Position numbers and translations under genes: made by a program
Origin: CAMEON01 sp964463245
GTDB taxonomy: Bacteria; Bacillota; Clostridia; Oscillospirales; CAG-272
NCBI GenBank assembly: GCA_964463245.1
Contig: CAYXBU010000078.1
Coordinates: 1-7,586, forward strand
DNA: 7,586 nucleotides
Direction of reading: 5' to 3'
Shown: piece after piece, positions 1-5,512 of the stretch
Position numbering within the stretch: position 1 is the first letter of the stretch
Layout of the letters: each line of letters opens with the position of its first letter
Notes under the pieces: model-generated
The model's database searches: none
Told to the model about the DNA's origin: nothing
The model's input: the letters and a program-made list of their open reading frames with translations, nothing else

Positions 1-534
1 CGTCAGGCCATCACCCGCGCCATCGCCGATCAGGCGCGCACCATCCGCATTCCGGTACACATGGTGGAGACCATCCACAAGGTGTCCCGCTACTCCCGCC
101 AGATGCTCCAGGAGCTGGGACGCGAGGCGACCGCCGAGGAGATCGGTGAGAAGATGGGCATGAGTGCCGACAAGGTGCGGGAGATCATGAAGATCGCCCA
201 GGATCCGGTCTCTCTGGAGACCCCCATCGGCGAGGAGGAGGACAGCCACCTCGGCGACTTCATCCAGGACGAGGACACCCCCGCCCCGGCCGATGCCGCC
301 TCCCAGACCATCCTGCGGGAGGTCATCGAGCGGGAGCTGCACACCCTGACCCCGCGCGAGGAGCACGTCATCAAGCTGCGCTTCGGTCTCTACGACGGCC
401 GTACCCGCACCTTGGAGGAGGTCGGCAAGGAGTTCGACATCACCCGTGAGCGTATCCGCCAGATCGAGGCAAAGGCTCTGCGGAAGCTCCGCCATCCCAG
501 CCGCGCACGGCACCTGAAGGGGTTCTTGGATTGA
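1..534 (+). CDS. rpoD: RNA polymerase primary sigma factor RpoD/SigA, C-terminal part (5' end outside window)
   Basis: The frame is open from base 1 to the TGA at 532-534, giving 177 visible residues of a protein normally about 350-600 residues long; the start lies upstream. The first visible residues (RQAITRAIADQARTIRIPVH) are the region 2.3/2.4 helix that melts and reads the -10 box. Region 3 follows (METIHKVSR-like helix, then the EEIGEKMGMSADKV helix-turn-helix). Region 4 begins near residue 104, and its -35-reading helix-turn-helix (VGKEFDITRERIRQIEAKAL) is at about residues 141-160, ending in the classic RKLRHPSR...LKGFLD tail. The protein directs core RNA polymerase to housekeeping promoters, and three good promoters of that type lie downstream in this window. 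The region 2.4 sequence and tail are those of the group 1 sigma, not a sporulation or ECF factor. It is terminated separately from the next gene. Confidence 0.97.
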   Translation, partial: RQAITRAIADQARTIRIPVHMVETIHKVSRYSRQMLQELGREATAEEIGEKMGMSADKVREIMKIAQDPVSLETPIGEEEDSHLGDFIQDEDTPAPADAASQTILREVIERELHTLTPREEHVIKLRFGLYDGRTRTLEEVGKEFDITRERIRQIEAKALRKLRHPSRARHLKGFLD

Positions 535-546
535 GTAAAAATACCG

Positions 547-588
547 CAACTCGGGTGGGCACTGCCCGCCCGAGTTGTGAAATTTCTT
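547..588 (+). terminator. Intrinsic terminator of rpoD
   Basis: A near-perfect hairpin lies 12 bases after the rpoD stop. CAACTCGGGTGGGC (547-560) pairs with GCCCGCCCGAGTTG (564-577), with one G-T wobble and a 3-base loop. The downstream tail is only moderately T-rich (AATTTCTTTGAATTT). An A-run (536-541) lies upstream, so weaker activity on the reverse strand is possible. The AT-rich tail also lies where an UP element for the next promoter would sit. Confidence 0.8.
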
Positions 589-607
589 TGAATTTCTGCG
601 CCACGCC

Positions 608-636
608 TTGCAATCCCGTGAAAAGTATGCTATAAT
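608..636 (+). promoter_or_regulatory. Extended -10 sigma-A promoter of the SRP RNA gene
   Basis: TTGCAA (608-613), a 17-base spacer, then a perfect TATAAT (631-636) preceded by TG (628-629) as an extended -10. The predicted start is near 643. AT-rich sequence at about 579-597 lies just upstream of the -35 and could act as an UP element. A strong promoter fits a stable, abundant RNA. Confidence 0.9.
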
Positions 637-642
637 AGGGGG

Positions 643-976
643 TGCAGCAGCCTCTCTTTCTGCTGTGAAGGTAGGCCATACCAGCCGGGGAGTTAGCGGC
701 GCCCTGAACCTGAAATCCGCTACAGCAGGGGTTGATCCCCCTTCTGAGAGTCGATCGTTTCGGAATGAGTTGTCCATCCTGTGTTGAGGAATGGGTCTTG
801 CGCAATGCGGAGCCGTGAACCATGTCAGGTGAGGGATCAAGCAGCATTAAGCGGTGCACCGTATGTGCCGCGAGGTCGCCTGTTCTGAGCAGGGCGGGCA
901 AAGATCGCCGGGGCGTGACATCCGAGGGAGGGGTGTATGGTCTTCTTTCACAGCAGAGAGGAACGGTTGCTTTTTT
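643..976 (+). ncRNA. ffs: Signal recognition particle RNA (large Gram-positive type, with Alu-like domain)
   Basis: This is the RNA scaffold that binds Ffh and targets nascent membrane and secreted proteins to FtsY/SecYEG. The conserved helix-8 core is at 824-845: GTCAGGT, a GA/TC stem capped by a GGGA (GNRA-type) tetraloop, then AAGCAGC. It continues with CATTAAGCGG and later TGTGCCGCGAGG, which match the Bacillus/Clostridium SRP RNA style. The 5' part (about 700-760, CTGAACCTGAAATCCGCT and the GGGGTTGATCCCCC hairpin) resembles the Alu-like domain of Gram-positive SRP RNAs. The ends pair: CCTCTC 651-656 with GAGAGG 956-961, and TGCTGTGAA 661-669 with TTCACAGCA 947-955, leaving a 4-base bulge at 657-660. 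Exact 5' and 3' ends are inferred from the promoter and the T-run, so a processed mature RNA may be shorter than 334 nt. The position immediately upstream of dnaX matches Bacillus. Confidence 0.92.
947..976 (+). terminator. SRP RNA 3' arm plus T-run acting as terminator
   Basis: The 3' strand of the SRP RNA closing helix (TTCACAGCAGAGAGG, then GTTGC 966-970 pairing with GCAGC 644-648 through one wobble) runs directly into six T's (971-976). The long-range closing helix itself therefore seems to serve as the terminator stem, because the local hairpin available here is weak. Some read-through into dnaX is possible: I find no convincing separate dnaX promoter at 977-1020. Confidence 0.6.
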
Positions 977-1034
977 GTTGTAAATCATAACAATAGGATA
1001 GGTCATCGGATCGCCGAGAAAGGAGGATGGACAT

Positions 1035-2747
1035 ATGCATCAGGCACTGTACAGAAAGTGGAGACCCCGCAACTTCGATGAGGTCTGCGGACAGGAGCAG
1101 GTCACGTCTATCCTCAAGCACGAGTGCGAGACGGGTGCCTTCTCCCACGCCTACCTGTTCTGCGGTTCTCGCGGAACCGGCAAGACCTCCTGCGCCAAGA
1201 TATTGGCCAAGGCTGTCAACTGCGAGCACCCGTCGACCGCGGGTCCCTGCGGGCAGTGTGCCGCCTGCCGCTCCATCGACAGCGGTGCCGCGACTGACGT
1301 GCTGGAGATGGATGCCGCCTCCAACAACGGCGTGGACGACATCCGCGACATCCGCGACGAGGTGGTCTACACCCCCTCCGAGCTGAAATACCGCGTGTAC
1401 ATCATCGACGAGGTGCATATGCTGTCCGCCAGTGCCTTTAACGCGCTGCTCAAGACGCTGGAGGAACCGCCCGCACACGTCATCTTCATTTTAGCCACCA
1501 CCGAGCTGCAAAAGCTGCCCGCGACCATCGTGTCCCGCTGTCAGCGGTTCGATTTCCGTCGCATCGCCACCGAGACCCTGACCGAGCATCTGCTCCGAGT
1601 CGCCGAGGTCGAGGGCTTCTCCCTTGACCCCGAGGCGGCACGCCTGCTGGCCAGGCAGGCACAGGGGGGTATGCGGGATGCCATCAGCCTGCTGGAGCTG
1701 TGCGCCGGTACCCGCCGCCCCATCACCACCGAGCTGGTTGCCGAGACGGTGGGAACCACCGGGCGGGAGGGAGTCGGCCGCGTGGTCGCTGCCCTGATCC
1801 GTCGGGACTATGACAAGCTGTTCTCCATAGTGGACAGCATGGTGCGCTCCTCCCGCGACCTGTCGGTCTTCTGGCAGGAGCTGATCTCCTACTATCGGGA
1901 TATGCTGGTGGTGCGCACGGTCGAGGAGGATACCGCTGTCAGGTATTTGGATCTGACCGACAGCGAGGCGAGTGCCCTGCGGACACTGGCCGCCCGCTTC
2001 ACCAAGGAGACCCTCTTGTGGCACATCCGCTTGCTGGAGGATGCGCTGTTTGCCATGCAAAAGTCCTTCGCGGTCAAGCGCACGGTCGCCGAGGTCACGC
2101 TGGTGCGGCTGTGCGATCCGGTGCTGGATACCTCCTCGGAGGCCATCCTTGCCCGTCTCTCCCGCATCGAGGAGCAGCTGGCAAGCGGCATTCCCGTGGC
2201 TGCCTTACCGGATATACCCCCCCTGCCGGAGCCGGATGAGTTATTCGAGCCGGGTGATGCAGTCGGGGCGCATGACATCCCCGCCCCGCCCCCCGAGGCC
2301 GAGGCGGTGGCGACACACCGAGCTTCACCCCCGGTCGAGCCGTCCCCTGCCCCAGAGGTCGCGGTCACGCCCCGCGTGACATCGCGTGCCAACACCCCCG
2401 CGCCGCCCTCGACGGCTCCCGCTCAGCGCATCCTGCGCCCCCTGCGCGAGTTTACCGAGGTGGTGGATCGGGTGTCCGAGACAGACCCCATGATCGGGTC
2501 GTTCCTGCGGCTCTCCAAGGCCTTCCGCACCGAGGACGGCAAGCTCCTGTTGCGCTTTGAGCAGGCCTTTCAGCGGGACATGGTCATGCCCGACAAGAAG
2601 CCGCCCGAGGTCCTGCGGCGCGCCCTGTCGGTCTGCTTAGGCAAGCCCGTCGTGCCCGAGGACATCCTCGTGGAGATCGAGACCGAGAAGAACGCCGCCT
2701 CGCCGCTGGACGTGATCCTGGAGGCACTTGAGGACGAGCAAGAATAA
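1035..2747 (+). CDS. dnaX: DNA polymerase III subunit gamma/tau (DnaX)
   Basis: Encodes the AAA+ ATPase of the clamp loader, which opens the beta clamp and couples polymerases in the replisome. The protein has 570 residues, close to Bacillus DnaX. Visible motifs: Walker A GSRGTGKT (44-51); zinc-binding cysteines C63, C72, C75, C78; Walker B IIDEVH (123-128); sensor 1 ATTELQKLP with the SRC arginine finger (167-169); sensor 2 GGMRDAISLLE (211-221). A Pro/Ala/Glu-rich linker (about 387-463) leads to the C-terminal tau domain. The start is set by AGGAGG (1021-1026), 8 bases before ATG. The first residues, MHQALYRKWRPRNFDEVCGQ, are typical of the family. No A-rich slippery heptamer was seen, so one tau-length product is expected. 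It heads an operon with ybaB and recR. A promoter of its own was not evident, so transcription may come partly from the SRP RNA promoter. Confidence 0.97.
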   Translation: MHQALYRKWRPRNFDEVCGQEQVTSILKHECETGAFSHAYLFCGSRGTGKTSCAKILAKAVNCEHPSTAGPCGQCAACRSIDSGAATDVLEMDAASNNGVDDIRDIRDEVVYTPSELKYRVYIIDEVHMLSASAFNALLKTLEEPPAHVIFILATTELQKLPATIVSRCQRFDFRRIATETLTEHLLRVAEVEGFSLDPEAARLLARQAQGGMRDAISLLELCAGTRRPITTELVAETVGTTGREGVGRVVAALIRRDYDKLFSIVDSMVRSSRDLSVFWQELISYYRDMLVVRTVEEDTAVRYLDLTDSEASALRTLAARFTKETLLWHIRLLEDALFAMQKSFAVKRTVAEVTLVRLCDPVLDTSSEAILARLSRIEEQLASGIPVAALPDIPPLPEPDELFEPGDAVGAHDIPAPPPEAEAVATHRASPPVEPSPAPEVAVTPRVTSRANTPAPPSTAPAQRILRPLREFTEVVDRVSETDPMIGSFLRLSKAFRTEDGKLLLRFEQAFQRDMVMPDKKPPEVLRRALSVCLGKPVVPEDILVEIETEKNAASPLDVILEALEDEQE

Positions 2748-2762
2748 AGATTTTATATATTT

Positions 2763-2767
2763 GGAGG
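2763..2767 (+). promoter_or_regulatory. Ribosome binding site that decides the ybaB start
   Basis: GGAGG lies 8 bases before the ATG at 2776. It rules out the longer in-frame start at 2728, which would overlap the end of dnaX, has no comparable site, and would add 16 residues not typical of the family. Confidence 0.85.
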
Positions 2768-2775
2768 AATACATC

Positions 2776-3123
2776 ATGAGAGCGAATCTTCCCAAGGGTA
2801 TGGGGGGCGGTCCCCAGAATATGCAGGCCATGATCCGTCAGGCGCAGAAGATGCAGGAGGACATGGCGGCCAAGCAGGAGGAGCTGGATGCGCGGGAGTA
2901 CGACATCCAAGCAGGCGGCGGTGTCGTATCGGTCAAGATCAACGGCAAGAAAGAGATCTTAGCCATCGACATCAAGCCCGAGATCGTGGATCCGGATGAC
3001 ATCGAGACCCTGTCCGACATTCTGGTCGCGGGGATCAACGAGGCCATCAAGCGGGTTGAGGACACCAATGCGGCAGAGATGGAGAAGGTCACCGGCGGCA
3101 TGAATATGCCCGGCATATTCTGA
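2776..3123 (+). CDS. ybaB: YbaB/EbfC family nucleoid-associated DNA-binding protein
   Basis: A 115-residue protein of the usual family size, with the usual architecture: a Gly/Met-rich N-terminus (MRANLPKGMGGGPQNMQ), a long helix rich in Gln, Lys and Met (IRQAQKMQEDMAAKQEEL), the family beta-strand core GGGVVSVKINGKKEILAIDI, a PEIVDPDDIETLSDIL segment, and a C-terminal helix with INEAIKRVED ending in a Gly/Met tail. Family members form dimers that bind and bridge DNA; the cellular role is only partly known. Conserved placement between dnaX and recR suggests a link to replication and repair. The gap after dnaX is 28 bases and the gap to recR is 11 bases, so all three are very likely co-transcribed. 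Confidence 0.95.
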   Translation: MRANLPKGMGGGPQNMQAMIRQAQKMQEDMAAKQEELDAREYDIQAGGGVVSVKINGKKEILAIDIKPEIVDPDDIETLSDILVAGINEAIKRVEDTNAAEMEKVTGGMNMPGIF

Positions 3124-3134
3124 TCGTCTCGTCC

Positions 3135-3734
3135 ATGGCTGAATATATTGAGTCTCTCCAACAGCTGGCTGACCAGTTCATAAAGCTGGGCGGGGTGGGG
3201 CGCAAGTCCTCCCTGCGCATGGCCTTCTCGGTGCTGGATATGTCAAGCGAGGAGGTCGCGGCTTTTGCACAGGCCATCCTGGATGCCAAGGAGAGGATAC
3301 ACTTCTGCCCCATCTGCCAAAACCTGACCGATCGGGAGATCTGTCCCGTCTGCGCCGATGAGACGCGGGATCACGCCACCATCTGCGTGGTATCGGATGC
3401 CCGCACCGCTATGGCCATCGAAAAGGTGCGGGAATACCGCGGCACCTACCATGTTCTGCACGGTGTGCTCTCCCCCTTGAACGGTGTCACGCCGGACAAG
3501 CTAAAGATCACGGAGCTTTTGCGGCGGGTAGAGGCAGGCGACGTGCGGGAGGTCATCATCGCCACCAACGCCAATGTCGAGGGCGAGACCACCGCGATGT
3601 ATGTCGCCCGACAGCTCAAGTCCTATCCCGTCAAGGTCTCACGGCTGGCCTACGGTATCTCGGTCGGCACCGACATCGAGTATGCCGACGAAGTCACCCT
3701 CTACCGTGCTCTGCAGGGGCGGAGAGATATATAG
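3135..3734 (+). CDS. recR: Recombination protein RecR
   Basis: A 199-residue protein of normal RecR length, which with RecO/RecF helps load RecA at gapped DNA. Order of parts: N-terminal helix-hairpin-helix (LGGVGRKSSLRMAF, 18-31), zinc motif C58-P-I-C61...C70-P-V-C73, Toprim fold beginning ICVVSDART, the HGVLSPLNGVTPDKL segment, the ATNANVEGE motif, and the C-terminal ...VGTDIEYADEVTLYRAL segment. Two positions differ from the commonest family sequence: Gly-Gly replaces the usual Pro-Gly in the hairpin, and Ser replaces the Glu (Gln in Bacillus) after ICVV in the Toprim strand. No Shine-Dalgarno sequence precedes the ATG (TCGTCTCGTCC lies between the ybaB stop and the start), so translational coupling to ybaB is likely. 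This start gives the expected N-terminus. Last gene of the operon. Confidence 0.96.
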   Translation: MAEYIESLQQLADQFIKLGGVGRKSSLRMAFSVLDMSSEEVAAFAQAILDAKERIHFCPICQNLTDREICPVCADETRDHATICVVSDARTAMAIEKVREYRGTYHVLHGVLSPLNGVTPDKLKITELLRRVEAGDVREVIIATNANVEGETTAMYVARQLKSYPVKVSRLAYGISVGTDIEYADEVTLYRALQGRRDI

Positions 3735-3787
3735 GAAGGTCGGGACATGATCAAATACCGTGCATGATCCCATAAGCGATCAGCAAG

Positions 3788-3841
3788 AAAGTGCAAGAGG
3801 CAGAACCGCGCCAAGCGGCGGACGGCTCCTTGCACTTTTTT
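3788..3841 (+). terminator. Intrinsic terminator of the dnaX-ybaB-recR operon
   Basis: AAAGTGCAAG (3788-3797) pairs perfectly with CTTGCACTTT (3829-3838). The enclosed sequence carries a second small hairpin (CCGC...GCGG, about 3806-3818). The stem ends in a T-run (3836-3841). It lies 54 bases after the recR stop. Confidence 0.88.
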
Positions 3842-3854
3842 CCTGCATTCACAG

Positions 3855-3867
3855 AAAGTTAAACTTT
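3855..3867. repeat. Small perfect inverted repeat upstream of the ATPase promoter
   Basis: AAAGTT-A-AACTTT forms a 6-bp perfect inverted repeat around one central base, 17 bases before the -35 box at 3885. It could be a regulator site or chance in AT-rich DNA. No regulator gene is nearby. Confidence 0.3.
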
Positions 3868-3884
3868 ACGGTGTACATATCTCC

Positions 3885-3913
3885 TTGACAGCCTCGTGAA
3901 ATTATGATAAAAT
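3885..3913 (+). promoter_or_regulatory. Extended -10 sigma-A promoter of the ATPase gene
   Basis: Perfect TTGACA (3885-3890), a 17-base spacer, and TAAAAT (3908-3913) preceded by TG (3905-3906). The predicted start is near 3920, leaving a leader of about 40 bases before the ATG at 3959. The gene therefore does not depend on the recR operon. Confidence 0.88.
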
Positions 3914-3958
3914 ACAGTCGACTTTGGATTTTCATAAAAATGCGAGTGGAGGTGCGCT

Positions 3959-5182
3959 ATGGCATATATTACACGAGAGCTGGAGCGAAAGTTTCTGAAG
4001 CTCAACGATTTCTTCAAGGTGCTTCTTGTGACCGGAGCAAGACAAGTCGGAAAGACTACCATGCTCAAGCACCTGGCTGACCCAGGCAGAACCTATGTCA
4101 CGATGGATAACGCCATGGCAAGAGAGCTTGCCCAGTCCGACCCCGTGCTGTTCTTCCAGACCTATAAGCCGCCCATCCTGATCGATGAGGTTCAGAAAGC
4201 GCCGGAGCTGTTTGAGCAGATCAAGGTGATCTGTGACGAGAGCGACGAAACGGGTCTGATCTGGCTGACCGGTTCACAGCAGTACAGGATGATGGAGCGG
4301 GTGCGTGAGACACTTGCCGGAAGGATCGGTATACTGGAGCTGTACAGCCTGTCCGCAAGAGAGAAGGCGGGCATGGTGTTTGACATCGATCTGGACTTCT
4401 CCTTGGCGAACTTACAAGCACGGCAACGGAAACTGCCAAAGAACGATGTGGTGCAGGTATTCAACCACATTTGGGAGGGTGGTATGCCCGGGGTACAGGG
4501 CGTGGATGACGAACTAAGGCAAGAATATTTCAATTCCTACATCGACACCTATCTGATGCGAGACGTGACCGAGGCGGGTGGGATCACGGACACGGTTCGG
4601 TTCCGCAAATTTCTTGTGGGTTGTGCGTCCCTCGTTTCGGAACAGGTCAATTATTCGACCCTTGCGGAATCCGCCGATGTTTCACCGATCACCGCAAAGG
4701 AATGGCTGAAGGTGCTTGTCGGACTGAACATTGTCTATCTGCTTGCCCCATACTCCAATAATGAGTTGAAACGGCTAAGCAAAACGCCGAAACTCTACTT
4801 CTGTGATACCGGACTTTGCGCCTACCTGTCCATGTGGCTGACGGCAGACACCCTCCGCAACGGTGCGGCAAGCGGGCATTACTACGAGAATTATGTGGTG
4901 ATGGAGTTGGTGAAGAACTATGCATATGCCAAGTCAAAGGTGAACATGACCTACTTCCGTGATTCCAACGCAAAGGAGATCGATGTGTTCGTCGAGGAAA
5001 ACAACAGGATCCATCCGTTGGAGATCAAGAAAAGCGCTTCTCCCGACCGCCGAGAGGTCAAGAAGTACAGCGTGATCGACAAGGCCTCCTTGAGCCGCGG
5101 CACAGGCGGTATCATCTGTATGTGCGAGGAACCGATCCCGATCGATGCGGAGAATTGCTTTATTCCGAGCAACCTCATCTAA
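3959..5182 (+). CDS. AAA+ ATPase with DUF4143/PD-(D/E)xK-like C-terminal domain (COG1373-type)
   Basis: A 407-residue protein. The N-terminal ATPase has Walker A TGARQVGKTT (25-34), Walker B ILIDEVQ (73-79) and sensor-1-like WLTGSQQ (102-108). A winged-helix-like middle part (about 225-265, LAESADVSPITAKEWLKVL) leads into a C-terminal DUF4143-type region. There E310, D342 (KEIDVF) and E355-x-K357 (LEIKK) form a plausible restriction-endonuclease-fold active site. Proteins of this kind are common and often present in many copies in gut anaerobes, but their physiological role is unknown; I do not assign one. The start is supported by GGAGGT (3948-3953), 5 bases upstream. It has its own promoter and follows the recR terminator. 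The GC content looks much lower than in dnaX (about 45% in one sampled 60-base line against about 70% in a dnaX line), suggesting horizontal acquisition. A palindromic element abuts its stop codon. Confidence 0.93.
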   Translation: MAYITRELERKFLKLNDFFKVLLVTGARQVGKTTMLKHLADPGRTYVTMDNAMARELAQSDPVLFFQTYKPPILIDEVQKAPELFEQIKVICDESDETGLIWLTGSQQYRMMERVRETLAGRIGILELYSLSAREKAGMVFDIDLDFSLANLQARQRKLPKNDVVQVFNHIWEGGMPGVQGVDDELRQEYFNSYIDTYLMRDVTEAGGITDTVRFRKFLVGCASLVSEQVNYSTLAESADVSPITAKEWLKVLVGLNIVYLLAPYSNNELKRLSKTPKLYFCDTGLCAYLSMWLTADTLRNGAASGHYYENYVVMELVKNYAYAKSKVNMTYFRDSNAKEIDVFVEENNRIHPLEIKKSASPDRREVKKYSVIDKASLSRGTGGIICMCEEPIPIDAENCFIPSNLI

Positions 5183-5331
5183 GGAAACGCTGATTGAATG
5201 AGGTGGTGCATATTCGGTACAGTTTTTTTCGTCTGCGATTGCGAAAAACTCAAGATGTACTGGATGTACATCGAGTTTTTCGGCAAGAAGCAGGCGGGAA
5301 AAGATGTGCCGCCGAATAAATCAGTGGCTCC
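5183..5331. mobile_element. MITE-like 149-bp palindromic element with terminal inverted repeats and CTAA flanks
   Basis: The ends GGAAACGCTGATT (5183-5195) and the reverse complement of 5319-5331 (GGAGCCACTGATT) match at 10 of 13 positions without gaps. The same tetranucleotide, CTAA, flanks both sides (5179-5182 and 5332-5335), as a target duplication would. Inside, the two halves continue to pair: GGTGGTGCAT (5202-5211) with ATGTGCCGCC (5304-5313) using wobbles, then a perfect central hairpin. There is no room for a transposase and no coding sequence, so mobilisation would be in trans. The left copy of CTAA supplies the TAA stop of the ATPase gene. Which transposase family could move it cannot be told from this window, and the single copy seen means mobility is an inference. 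Confidence 0.65.
5243..5281. repeat. Central hairpin of the palindromic element
   Basis: GAAAAACTC (5243-5251) pairs with GAGTTTTTC (5273-5281), and GATGTAC (5254-5260) pairs with GTACATC (5266-5272), with an AA bulge at 5252-5253 and a 5-base loop. T-runs sit beside the inner stem on both strands, so it may act as a weak bidirectional terminator, serving the ATPase gene on the + strand. Confidence 0.75.
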
Positions 5332-5351
5332 CTAAAGGGTCTTCCGAAGGG

Positions 5352-5376
5352 TGATCCTCTGCACAGGGCAGGATCA
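5352..5376. repeat. Short hairpin between the palindromic element and the terminator
   Basis: TGATCCT (5352-5358) pairs with AGGATCA (5370-5376) around an 11-base loop. No T-run follows. Function unknown. The stretch 5336-5400 otherwise holds nothing recognisable. Confidence 0.4.
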
Positions 5377-5400
5377 ATTCATACCGACACTCCCACTTTC

Positions 5401-5440
5401 CGGGCGGGGCGTTCCAAGAAACGTCCCGCCCCGTTTTTTT
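5401..5440 (+). terminator. Strong intrinsic terminator downstream of the ATPase gene
   Basis: GGGCGGGGCGTT (about 5402-5413) pairs with AACGTCCCGCCCC (about 5420-5432) with one wobble and one extra base, followed by seven T's (5434-5440). It probably ends transcripts from the ATPase unit that pass through the palindromic element, and it insulates the next gene. Confidence 0.88.
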
Positions 5441-5452
5441 ATACAAATTGAC

Positions 5453-5481
5453 TTGACTTCCGCAGTATCCTGTGATATACT
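5453..5481 (+). promoter_or_regulatory. Extended -10 sigma-A promoter of the secreted protein gene
   Basis: TTGACT (5453-5458), a 17-base spacer, then TATACT (5476-5481) preceded by TG (5473-5474). A second TTGACT (5448-5453) overlaps the first by one base but gives a 22-base spacer, so the 5453 copy is preferred. The predicted start is near 5488, about 25 bases before the ATG. Confidence 0.85.
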
Positions 5482-5512
5482 GTAGACACATAAAACGAAA
5501 GGATGTGAACTC

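Noticed and set aside
973..1000. Promoter for dnaX between the SRP RNA and its ribosome binding site
   Set aside because: Candidate hexamers (TTGTTG or TTGCTT with TAGGAT) have wrong spacing or poor -10 sequences; not supportable from sequence.
440..1081. Open frames on both strands across the SRP RNA region (440-1006 minus; 854-1081 plus)
   Set aside because: They overlap rpoD, the structured SRP RNA and the dnaX start, and their translations show no protein family features. The RNA gene explains the stretch.
1491..2060. 189-codon minus-strand frame inside dnaX
   Set aside because: Antisense shadow of a well-defined DnaX coding region, with no ribosome binding site or domain of its own.
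2190..2440. Programmed frameshift site in dnaX that would make a gamma-length product
   Set aside because: No A-rich slippery heptamer was found. A C6 tract at 2289-2294 lies in the proline-rich linker but has no supporting structure that I could see, and the Bacillus enzyme makes only tau.
2728..2775. Upstream in-frame start for ybaB
   Set aside because: It overlaps the end of dnaX and lacks a ribosome binding site, whereas the ATG at 2776 has GGAGG at the right distance and gives the usual family N-terminus.
3747..3767. Six-codon reading frame after recR (ATG ... TGA)
   Set aside because: Very short, uninformative, and just before the operon terminator; GGAAGGT upstream is probably chance.
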